Shown: piece by piece, positions 43,363 to 50,723 of the stretch
Position numbering within the stretch: the stretch's first letter is position 1
How the letters are laid out: each line of letters opens with the position of its first letter
Assembly: GCA_013373545.1 (NCBI GenBank)
Contig: JABXHQ010000028.1
Coordinates: 1-58,083 of the forward strand
Direction: 5' to 3'
Length of the DNA: 58,083 nt
Source of the DNA: Gammaproteobacteria bacterium
Lineage (GTDB): Bacteria; Pseudomonadota; Gammaproteobacteria; Enterobacterales; Kangiellaceae
Program-made: the position numbers and the translations under genes
Notes under the pieces: model-generated
Seen by the model: only the letters and a program-made list of their open reading frames with translations
Told to the model about the DNA's origin: nothing
Database searches by the model: none

Positions 43363-43388
43363 ATTATAACCTCACACAATGAGGTTAT
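43363..43388 (-). promoter_or_regulatory. Promoter -10 box overlapped by a perfect palindrome
   Basis: A perfect TATAAT is present on the minus strand (43363-43368), 14 bases upstream of the riboswitch aptamer. It overlaps one arm of a 9-bp inverted repeat, ATAACCTCA (43366-43374) and TGAGGTTAT (43380-43388). The -35 region is poor. The palindrome could be an operator or a weak terminator of the upstream gene. Confidence 0.5.
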
Positions 43389-43480
43389 TGGTTAGCAGCG
43401 CACGCGCCAAACACAACGCGAGTGGCGTACTAACGGCGCGATTATACACTACTTGCGATAGCGTTCGACAGTGCTAATGG

Positions 43481-44758
43481 TTAAACCACTTCTCCGACAT
43501 TGGCTAATAACTCGCGGTAATGAGCACTAACTTTCGACATATCAATTGAATTAAGAAATGACGAGTAAGATAAATAGCACAGCAAATAACGTAAATCTTT
43601 TGCCCAAGGCGCAAGAAAACGTGGCCGTTGACACATCCCAAGCGCGCGCAAGTATGACAGCACCGGTAAATCTTCTAAATCCAAACGTCCGGCAAATAAC
43701 AGCTGAATGCAATCGGCGCGACCCATTTTTACCGCCGCACGGAGGAAATTATGCACCCGAAGCAGTCCATCCAGATAGACAATGTCTTTAGTAAATGGCG
43801 CGCCGCCCGAAACTACCCCTCCGCGAAAAACGCGCCGTGCATTCTCAAAGCTTTGCTCGGGATTATCGGTTTTCGCTAAAAAGTATCGATAGACATCAAT
43901 AAAACTGGCGCCATCGATAGCTTGCTGAATCGCAACCACACGATCCGCTAACCGTCGCATGCGATCGAGATCCAAAGTGCCGGTAATAAACTCCGCAAAC
44001 ACCGCCAGTCCTTCCTGCGTTTTGGTGGCACCGGGATGCGATAACGCCAATAAACTAATATTCCCCTGCGTTTTGCCGTTTAAAATCGTGGCCACATGAA
44101 TATAAATTTCGTGTTCGATAAGTTGTTGAATATCGTTCTCGGAAAAACACGCGGTGCGCCGGATCCGAACGCGCTCTGAACTGGCCAGTGCATTAGCGGA
44201 TAAGTCTTCCACTACTTGGATCTCAGGCGCTTCTTTACCAAACATTGCGCTGGTCGCCGCACGCATTTGTGTCGCCAGCGTTTCGGCTAAAATACACGCC
44301 TGCGGCGGCTCGCCCAATGCCATGGTAGAAATTGGTTTAAGAATGTTAAGGTACTGTTGCGCTAAATCCAGTGCGGTCGACTTTTCATCTTTTAGCCGAT
44401 CCGTCGGCGCGCCATAAATAATTTTGGAGCACTCAAAAAATTGCTGAGTGCCGCGAGCTTCGAGCATTTGAGCGGTTAAAATTAAAGTATTGCAGGTATC
44501 TCGAATCCAATCATCTACCGGGGTATCGCCTAGATCTGCCACCACCTGTTGTAACGGCTCAATCGCACCTTGAGCCGCAAAGCTTGGGTAGTTAACCTCG
44601 GGCAACTGCTCGGCGCGCGCAGCAAAAAAGGCCTGCTTCACACTCAACGGCCACGCCAATTGAGATAAGACTTGCAGCTGACTGCCGATGGCGACCACCC
44701 GATCCGACAAGTGGTTAAGTCGCTCTCGCTCGCGCGCCTGCCAGTCGGAATTCGACAT
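43481..44758 (-). CDS. DUF1704 protein (QEGLA-motif, flavohemoglobin expression-modulating type)
   Basis: The 425-residue protein contains HEIYIHVAT, TQEGLAVFAEF and RVFRGGVVSGGAPFTKDIVYL, the hallmarks of the DUF1704/QEGLA family. HExxxH together with the Glu in QEGLA suggests a zinc metallopeptidase-like site. The family is linked by name to modulation of flavohemoglobin expression and contains tyrosine/peptide-modifying relatives; the true substrate is not known to me. An in-frame GTG start exists 6 codons upstream, but ATG 44758 has AAGGAG at proper distance. It has the same direction as the thiamine operon but lies upstream of the operon's own promoter and riboswitch. Confidence 0.82.
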   Translation of the reverse strand: MSNSDWQARERERLNHLSDRVVAIGSQLQVLSQLAWPLSVKQAFFAARAEQLPEVNYPSFAAQGAIEPLQQVVADLGDTPVDDWIRDTCNTLILTAQMLEARGTQQFFECSKIIYGAPTDRLKDEKSTALDLAQQYLNILKPISTMALGEPPQACILAETLATQMRAATSAMFGKEAPEIQVVEDLSANALASSERVRIRRTACFSENDIQQLIEHEIYIHVATILNGKTQGNISLLALSHPGATKTQEGLAVFAEFITGTLDLDRMRRLADRVVAIQQAIDGASFIDVYRYFLAKTDNPEQSFENARRVFRGGVVSGGAPFTKDIVYLDGLLRVHNFLRAAVKMGRADCIQLLFAGRLDLEDLPVLSYLRALGMCQRPRFLAPWAKDLRYLLCYLSYSSFLNSIDMSKVSAHYRELLANVGEVV

Positions 44759-44857
44759 ATAAAGACTCCTTGGCACCGAATTTCGGTGGTTTAACTACTC
44801 GATAGTTTAATTTTAGGCGCCTTTGTACTGCAGTTGGTCGTAAATTGTCCATAATTT

Positions 44858-44886
44858 TTGCATTATTGTGCAAAACCCATTAAGAT
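44858..44886 (+). promoter_or_regulatory. Sigma-70-type promoter of rpsU
   Basis: TTGCAT (44858-44863) and TAAGAT (44881-44886) are separated by 17 bases. The transcript would start near 44893 with a leader of about 80 bases, whose 5' end forms a CCCC-TTTATT-GGGG hairpin (44892-44906). Confidence 0.55.
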
Positions 44887-44972
44887 CGGCGCCCCCTTTA
44901 TTGGGGTCTTAAAATCGCAGGTGTGGTTTTAAGGTATTTAAACAATCCAACTATTTAAGGTGGTGATTTTTC

Positions 44973-45188
44973 ATGCCAAGCGTAAAGGTAAAGGAAAACG
45001 AGCCTTTTGACGTAGCTCTACGTCGTTTTAAGCGCTCATGTGAAAAAGCAGGTATATTGGCTGAGGTTCGTCGTCGCGAACATTACGAGAAGCCAACCTC
45101 TGTTCGCAAGCGTAAAAAAGCGGCAGCTGTTAAGCGTCATGCTAAAAAAGTGTCTCGTGAGACTATACGCCGCAAGCGTATGTACTAA
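44973..45188 (+). CDS. rpsU: 30S ribosomal protein S21
   Basis: The 71-residue basic protein ([23 protein letters not shown]...) matches bacterial S21 over its whole length. The lysine/arginine-rich tail [19 protein letters not shown] and RRKRMY ends exactly as expected. S21 helps 30S subunits bind mRNA at initiation. A strong AAGGTGGTGA ribosome binding site precedes the ATG. It opens the ancestral rpsU-dnaG-rpoD cluster; yqeY follows 33 bases downstream. Confidence 0.98.
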   Translation: MPSVKVKENEPFDVALRRFKRSCEKAGILAEVRRREHYEKPTSVRKRKKAAAVKRHAKKVSRETIRRKRMY

Positions 45189-45221
45189 TTTGATTTTTAA
45201 TTAGATTAGGACCTTTAGCAT

Positions 45222-45671
45222 ATGGCCGCATTATTGAATAAAATCAACGATGCGATGAAAGATGCGATGCGTGCCAAGGCGAAAGATCGTCTTGGCACCA
45301 TTCGTCTCCTCACCGCAGCAATTAAACAGTACCAAGTGGATAACCGCGTTGAAGATGTTGCAGACGACACCGTTCTTGCCATCCTTGATAAAATGGTTAA
45401 ACAACGCCGTGAATCCATCAAAGCTTTCCAAGAAGCTGGACGAGAAGAATTGGCTGCTATCGAGCAAGCCGAAATTGAAGTCTTGTCTGACTTTTTACCA
45501 ACACCGTTAACGGATGAAGAAATTGCCGAGCTGATTACTGCCGCTATCGCCCAGTCAGGTGCAGAGTCAATGCGTGATATGGGAAAAGTAATGGCTATCT
45601 TAAAACCACAATTACAAGGTCGCGCCGATATGGGTGCCGTTAGTGGTAAGATCAAAGCGCAACTCAGTTAA
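45222..45671 (+). CDS. GatB/YqeY domain-containing protein
   Basis: The 149-residue protein consists of a helical YqeY domain related to the tail of the amidotransferase subunit GatB (MAALLNKINDAMKDAMRAK; RESIKAFQEAGREELAAIEQAE; MGKVMAILKPQLQGRADMGAV). It may bind tRNA, but its exact function is not settled. It is the usual gene after rpsU in many Gammaproteobacteria and shares its transcript, ending at the terminator just downstream. Confidence 0.93.
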   Translation: MAALLNKINDAMKDAMRAKAKDRLGTIRLLTAAIKQYQVDNRVEDVADDTVLAILDKMVKQRRESIKAFQEAGREELAAIEQAEIEVLSDFLPTPLTDEEIAELITAAIAQSGAESMRDMGKVMAILKPQLQGRADMGAVSGKIKAQLS

Positions 45672-45687
45672 GCTTATATCCTGATTC

Positions 45688-45714
45688 AAAAAAGCGCAGT
45701 CATGCGCTTTTTTT
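45688..45714. terminator. Bidirectional intrinsic terminator between yqeY and the diguanylate cyclase
   Basis: AAAAAAGCGCA / TGCGCTTTTTTT with a GTCA loop gives a strong stem with A- and T-tracts. It ends the rpsU-yqeY transcript and the convergent cyclase transcript; its last bases overlap the cyclase stop codon (45713). Confidence 0.9.
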
Positions 45715-46723
45715 ATGCCTGTCGTTTGTGTTTAATCCCGCTATCATGCGTTTGTTTCGGAGCTACTTCAACGCAATTACGCCCCGCGGCTTTGGCGCGA
45801 TACAAGGCTTGGTCGGCACGTTTAAACCATTGCTCCACGGATTCATCCAGTTCATGGGCCGCTACACCCGCAGAAATAGTAATTGAACGGTGTGGGAGCA
45901 GCTCGGTGGCCGCAACAATTTCGCGCAGCTCTTCAGCTAAACAGCCCGAGTAATTGGGGCGTGTTTCGAGCGGTAAAATGGCAAACTCTTCCCCACCAAT
46001 TCGGTACAGCTGATCGGTAATGCGTAGGCGCGACTCAATCACTCGAGTTAACTGAATCAGCACCCGATCCCCTTGATCATGACCATACTCATCATTAATC
46101 GCTTTAAAATGATCGATATCGAAGATAATCAGTTCCGGAGCCGAATGGATCCGCTGATGAACACTGACTAACCAAGCGAGCTGCTCTTCAAATGCCCGCC
46201 GATTCAGCGCCTTTGTAAGGCTGTCGCGACGCGCCTGTTCCGCCAACAACTTGCGTTGCTTTGCCGTCGACAAGGCAAATACATAGGCGAAAGCATTGGT
46301 AGCCAAGGTACTGAGCAACAAGGTTAAACGTGCTACCGGCGCAAAATCGTTCCAGGTAATGGTCAGCATCACGGCAATGGCAATAACATTAACCACAACG
46401 CCCCATTTGCGCCCCACCAAAAAGAACACGCCAACCATTGAGGGATAGAGCCACGCCGTATTTTGGGGTCCTTTTAACACCACAGTAAGAACCGCGGTCA
46501 GAAGAAAAAAAATAGATAGAATGACGCCAGGAATGGTGGTTTTTTGGGTAAACCAGACATAAAAGAATACGCCAATGAAAACACTGCTAACAATTGAGTC
46601 AAGCACCGCAATGGCCCAATCAGCTTGCCACAGGCGTATCACCGCAAATGGCAGTACCGCGATAGCCCCAACAGCCGAGAGTACTAGAATTACTCGACGC
46701 TCAAACATTATTTTGGCCGACAT
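45713..46723 (-). CDS. Membrane-bound diguanylate cyclase (GGDEF)
   Basis: The 336-residue protein has six predicted membrane helices in the first 150 residues and a GGDEF domain in the C-terminal half. The catalytic motif is RIGGEEF with metal ligand DIDHFKAIND. The inhibitory I-site RxxD (RITD) lies five residues before GGEEF, as in feedback-controlled enzymes. It therefore should make c-di-GMP from two GTP. The gene sits antisense between yqeY and dnaG, inside a cluster that is a single operon in E. coli, and is divergent from dnaG. Confidence 0.92.
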   Translation of the reverse strand: MSAKIMFERRVILVLSAVGAIAVLPFAVIRLWQADWAIAVLDSIVSSVFIGVFFYVWFTQKTTIPGVILSIFFLLTAVLTVVLKGPQNTAWLYPSMVGVFFLVGRKWGVVVNVIAIAVMLTITWNDFAPVARLTLLLSTLATNAFAYVFALSTAKQRKLLAEQARRDSLTKALNRRAFEEQLAWLVSVHQRIHSAPELIIFDIDHFKAINDEYGHDQGDRVLIQLTRVIESRLRITDQLYRIGGEEFAILPLETRPNYSGCLAEELREIVAATELLPHRSITISAGVAAHELDESVEQWFKRADQALYRAKAAGRNCVEVAPKQTHDSGIKHKRQA

Positions 46724-46835
46724 CCGTTAAGGCCCCCACATTTACCGGTCACAGTCATTTCAAAATGCAATACGCTACTAAGTGTAGTTCACAATGAACC
46801 GACATGCCGCTTGCAAAGGATTTAACTCGCCTACT

Positions 46836-46863
46836 TTGCAAAGCGCAAAGACATCGGCATAAT
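46836..46863 (+). promoter_or_regulatory. Candidate dnaG promoter
   Basis: TTGCAA (46836-46841) and CATAAT (46858-46863) are 16 bases apart, about 30 bases before the dnaG ATG. Three GCAAAG copies occur here (46813, 46838, 46845), giving a small repeat pattern. Confidence 0.45.
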
Positions 46864-46892
46864 AGCGCTCTTAATTGTTAGCCGAAGTGATT

Positions 46893-48674
46893 ATGGCCGG
46901 ACGCATACCTAAGTCTTTTATTGATGATTTGATCAACCGCAGTGATATTGTTGAGGTCATCGAGCGCCGTATTACGTTAAAAAGGGCCGGCAAAAACTAT
47001 CAAGCCTGCTGCCCTTTTCACAATGAAAAAACCCCCAGTTTTTCCGTTTCACCGGACAAGCAGTTCTATTACTGCTTTGGCTGCGGCGCCACCGGAAATG
47101 TTGTTAGCTTTGTTATGGAGTATGACGGCTTAGAGTTTGTCGATGCGATAGAGGATCTCGCCCACGCACAAGGGCTAGAAGTCCCGCGCGAAGCGGCCAG
47201 TCAGCAACCACAACGTCAATGGCAACACGATTTATACAGCTTAATGGGGCAAACCGCGCAGTTCTATCAGCAGCAACTCAAGCAGCCCAAGCACCGTGAC
47301 CGCGTGGTCGGCTATCTAAAAGCTCGCGGGGTCAGTGGTGAAATCGCGCGTGATTATGGCTTAGGCTTTGCACCCGACGAGTGGCACTCGCTGCAAGCGC
47401 TGTTTGGCCACGACCAAAGCATTAATAAAAGCTTGGTCGACTGCGGTATGTTGATTGAGAAAGACAATAATCGTTATGACCGCTTTCGCGACCGCTTGAT
47501 GTTCCCGATTCGTGATCGACGCGGCCGAGTGATCGCTTTTGGTGGCCGCGTGATTGATAAGGGCGAGCCAAAATACCTAAACTCCCCCGAAACCGAGATC
47601 TTTCATAAGGGACAAGAGCTTTACGGGCTCTATGAAATGCGTCAATTTCAGCGCAAAAATGACTGGGCATTAGTGGTTGAAGGCTATATGGATGTAGTGG
47701 CTTTGGCGCAGTTTGGCTTACGCAATGCGGTTGCCACCCTCGGCACCGCGACCAGTAGCACCCATATTCAACAGCTGTTTCGAGTTTGTCCAAAGATTAT
47801 TTTTTGTTTTGATGGTGATCGCGCCGGGCGCGATGCCGCTTTGCGTGCCCTCAATCACGCATTACCACTAGTGCGTGATAATCGCGATATTCGAGTAATG
47901 TTTTTACCCGATGGCGAAGATCCAGACACTCAAGTACGCCAGATAGGCGCCGAAGCGTTTACTGAGCAAGCGCTCGCAGCGCCCTCAATCTTTGAGTTTT
48001 TACTCGACTATTTACGTAACCAAGTCGATATGAATACTTTTGAAGGCCCCGGCCAATTGGCAAATTTAGCCAAGCCGTTTCTCGCCCTTATTCAAGATCC
48101 GATTCATCACGAGCGATTTTTGCAGCAACTTGCCTTGCAGGTCGAATTATCCGAAGAGCGCCTTAAACAATTACTCGTAATGCCGAACGATACCAAACAG
48201 GCGCCAGAGAAAGAGACCGATAGTAAGAGTAAGTCTTTACCAACCAGTCATGCATCGTTGCCAAACATTAGTCAATTGACGCCAATCCGCCGCGCAATCA
48301 CTTTACTGCTGCAGCGCCCGACTTTGGTCACAGAGGTGCCGCCGTGCGACTGGTTGCGCGAATTAAATCAGCCCGGGAATGAAATTCTCTGTGAAATGAT
48401 TGAAATTTTACAAACTAACCCCAACATTACCGTCGGCGCAATCATTGAGCACTGGCGCGGCACATCCGTCCAGCCTCATTTAGTCAAATTAGCAAGTGAA
48501 GAGTTACTTACGCCCGAGGTCGGTCAGTCACAAGAACTCGCCGACATTATGCAACGACTCAACCAAGCTTATAAGACGCAGCGCTTCGAGCAGCTACAAG
48601 CACGCAGTCAACGCGGTCCCTTGTCAGCGGAAGAAAAGCGCGAGTATCAATCGTTATTACTTGAGTTGAAGTAG
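46893..48674 (+). CDS. dnaG: DNA primase DnaG
   Basis: The 593-residue enzyme makes RNA primers for replication. The CHC2 zinc domain has C40-P-F-H43 and C61-F-G-C64. The TOPRIM core contains VVEGYMDVVAL and CFDGDRAGRDAAL, with the catalytic acidic residues. A helical C-terminal domain (about 435-593) binds the DnaB helicase. The frame is open from a TTG at 46875, but the ATG at 46893 gives the usual MAGRIPKSFI start. It has lost contact with rpsU/yqeY because of the intervening antisense cyclase, so it needs its own promoter. Confidence 0.97.
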   Translation: MAGRIPKSFIDDLINRSDIVEVIERRITLKRAGKNYQACCPFHNEKTPSFSVSPDKQFYYCFGCGATGNVVSFVMEYDGLEFVDAIEDLAHAQGLEVPREAASQQPQRQWQHDLYSLMGQTAQFYQQQLKQPKHRDRVVGYLKARGVSGEIARDYGLGFAPDEWHSLQALFGHDQSINKSLVDCGMLIEKDNNRYDRFRDRLMFPIRDRRGRVIAFGGRVIDKGEPKYLNSPETEIFHKGQELYGLYEMRQFQRKNDWALVVEGYMDVVALAQFGLRNAVATLGTATSSTHIQQLFRVCPKIIFCFDGDRAGRDAALRALNHALPLVRDNRDIRVMFLPDGEDPDTQVRQIGAEAFTEQALAAPSIFEFLLDYLRNQVDMNTFEGPGQLANLAKPFLALIQDPIHHERFLQQLALQVELSEERLKQLLVMPNDTKQAPEKETDSKSKSLPTSHASLPNISQLTPIRRAITLLLQRPTLVTEVPPCDWLRELNQPGNEILCEMIEILQTNPNITVGAIIEHWRGTSVQPHLVKLASEELLTPEVGQSQELADIMQRLNQAYKTQRFEQLQARSQRGPLSAEEKREYQSLLLELK

Positions 48675-48704
48675 AATTTATTTGCTATTTGGCACCCAGC
48701 AAAT

Positions 48705-48734
48705 TTGCCCGAGACGGGCTACACTGTGTATAAT
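48705..48734 (+). promoter_or_regulatory. Promoter upstream of rpoD
   Basis: TTGCCC (48705-48710), an 18-base spacer and a perfect TATAAT (48729-48734) lie about 98 bases before the rpoD ATG. This would give rpoD independent expression in addition to read-through from dnaG. Confidence 0.6.
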
Positions 48735-48831
48735 TGCGTGTTTCGTGTGCAACGCGGCGGTTTTTTATTGTCTTATGTCCGTACCTGCGCTTTTGAATAC
48801 TTGAATTTAACCGTTAAAAGGTCGTAACTGA

Positions 48832-50673
48832 ATGTCGAACGAGATGTCCAGCCAGTCACAGAAGTCCCAACTTAAACTATTAATCGCTCGTGGTAAAGAG
48901 CAAGGTTTCTTAACCTACTCCGAGGTGAATGACCATTTGCCGCCGGATATTGTCGATCCGGATCAGGTTGAAGACATTATTCGCATGATTAATGATATGG
49001 GCATCCAAGTTTTTGAATCGGCCCCTGACGCTGATGCGCTGTTAATGGCCGATTCCGTCGCAGATGAAGAAGCGGCTGAAGAAGCAGCGGCTGCACTTGC
49101 CAGTGTTGATTCTGATTTTGGTCGCACCACCGACCCTGTGCGCATGTATATGCGCGAAATGGGTACCGTTGAGCTGCTTACCCGCGAAGGCGAAATCGAT
49201 ATTGCGAAGCGTATCGAAGAAGGGATCCGCGAGGTTGCCGTTGCGATTGCCGAATACCCAGCCACGGTTGAGACCTTACTCGACGATTACGACCGCTACT
49301 TAGCCGGCGAGATTAAGCTATCCGATATCATTACCGGTTTCAGCGACGGCACCGAAGACGATGACATTATTATCGGCGGAACGCACGTTGGCTCAGAAGT
49401 ACCCGAAGATGAGCAAGAGGACGATGACGATGATGATGACAGCAGCGAAGAAGATTTAGGGCCGGATCCGGAAGAAGCACAAGAGAAGTTTGCCGCTTTA
49501 CGCAAGCAACACGAAAAAACGGTCAATGCGATCCGTAAGTATGGTCGCGCCCATAAAACTGCGCAGAAGCAAGTTACTGAACTGCAAGAACAATTCATGC
49601 AGTTTAAATTACTGCCAAAAGAATTCGACCGCTTAACGGCTAAAATGCGCAACAAAATGGATGCGCTGCGCACACAAGAACGATTGATCATGAAGTTGGT
49701 CGTTGATCAGGGCAAGATGTCGCGTAAAACCTTCATCTCCGAATTCCCAGGCAATGAAACCAATACCAAGTGGTTGAACTCGCACTTAACCAAAGATGTG
49801 AGCTATCACGACTCCTTGGAAATGGTTGCTGAAGATGTGATTCGTTGTCAGAACAAATTATTAGCCATTGAAGAAGATACCAACCTTTCGATTGCGGAAT
49901 TCAAAGAAACCAATCGCCGCATGAGCATCGGTGAGGCAAAAGCACGCCGTGCGAAAAAAGAAATGGTTGAAGCCAACTTACGTTTGGTAATCTCGATTGC
50001 AAAAAAATATACCAATCGTGGACTGCAGTTCCTCGACTTGATTCAAGAAGGTAATATTGGTTTGATGAAAGCGGTTGATAAGTTCGAATATCGCCGTGGT
50101 TATAAATTCTCGACCTACGCCACTTGGTGGATCCGTCAGGCAATTACTCGCAGCATCGCTGACCAAGCGCGTACGATTCGTATTCCGGTACACATGATTG
50201 AAACGATCAACAAGTTGAATCGTATCTCACGTCAAATGCTACAAGAAATGGGACGCGAACCGCAACCGGAAGAACTCGCAGTGCGCATGGAAATGCCAGA
50301 AGACAAAATCCGTAAAGTGTTAAAAATCGCCAAAGAGCCCATTTCAATGGAAACGCCGATTGGTGACGATGAAGATTCGCATTTAGGTGATTTTATCGAA
50401 GACTCGACGCAAGAGTCTCCGGTAGATTCGGCAACGGCTACCAGCCTTGGCGAAGCCACTAAAGATGTCTTAGCAGGTCTAACTGCTCGAGAAGCGAAGG
50501 TGCTACGTATGCGCTTCGGTATCGATATGAATACAGACCATACACTTGAGGAAGTCGGTAAGCAATTTGACGTTACCCGAGAGCGTATTCGACAAATTGA
50601 AGCGAAAGCATTACGTAAATTACGTCATCCTTCTCGCTCAGAAAAATTACGCAGCTTTCTTGACGAGCAATAA
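48832..50673 (+). CDS. rpoD: RNA polymerase sigma factor RpoD (sigma-70)
   Basis: The 613-residue housekeeping sigma factor has region 1.1, an acidic spacer (about 190-215, with a run of Asp residues), and region 1.2/2. The -10 recognition helix is [15 protein letters not shown]. Region 3 follows, and region 4.2 is [20 protein letters not shown]. Full length matches gammaproteobacterial sigma-70. An AAAAGG element lies about 10 bases upstream of the ATG. The gene ends at a strong terminator, and an EAL gene begins 50 bases after its stop codon. Confidence 0.98.
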   Translation: MSNEMSSQSQKSQLKLLIARGKEQGFLTYSEVNDHLPPDIVDPDQVEDIIRMINDMGIQVFESAPDADALLMADSVADEEAAEEAAAALASVDSDFGRTTDPVRMYMREMGTVELLTREGEIDIAKRIEEGIREVAVAIAEYPATVETLLDDYDRYLAGEIKLSDIITGFSDGTEDDDIIIGGTHVGSEVPEDEQEDDDDDDDSSEEDLGPDPEEAQEKFAALRKQHEKTVNAIRKYGRAHKTAQKQVTELQEQFMQFKLLPKEFDRLTAKMRNKMDALRTQERLIMKLVVDQGKMSRKTFISEFPGNETNTKWLNSHLTKDVSYHDSLEMVAEDVIRCQNKLLAIEEDTNLSIAEFKETNRRMSIGEAKARRAKKEMVEANLRLVISIAKKYTNRGLQFLDLIQEGNIGLMKAVDKFEYRRGYKFSTYATWWIRQAITRSIADQARTIRIPVHMIETINKLNRISRQMLQEMGREPQPEELAVRMEMPEDKIRKVLKIAKEPISMETPIGDDEDSHLGDFIEDSTQESPVDSATATSLGEATKDVLAGLTAREAKVLRMRFGIDMNTDHTLEEVGKQFDVTRERIRQIEAKALRKLRHPSRSEKLRSFLDEQ

Positions 50674-50675
50674 TC

Positions 50676-50705
50676 AAAAAACTCCGCTGTTGCGGAGTTT
50701 TTTTT
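50676..50705 (+). terminator. Intrinsic terminator of rpoD
   Basis: ACTCCGC (50681-50687) and GCGGAGT (50692-50698) form a 7-bp stem with loop TGTT, preceded by six bases CAAAAA-type A-tract and followed by an eight-T run. It is a canonical Rho-independent terminator. Confidence 0.92.
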
Positions 50706-50723
50706 AACTGCAACTACCTGCGC

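Noticed and set aside
49420-49450. Run of GAT/GAC codons in rpoD suggesting a repeat
   Set aside because: The acidic spacer of sigma-70 region 1 is naturally rich in Asp; the frame is intact.
49296-49691. Ser-rich 131-residue antisense frame in rpoD
   Set aside because: It mirrors the Asp/Glu run of sigma-70 as a Ser run; not a gene.
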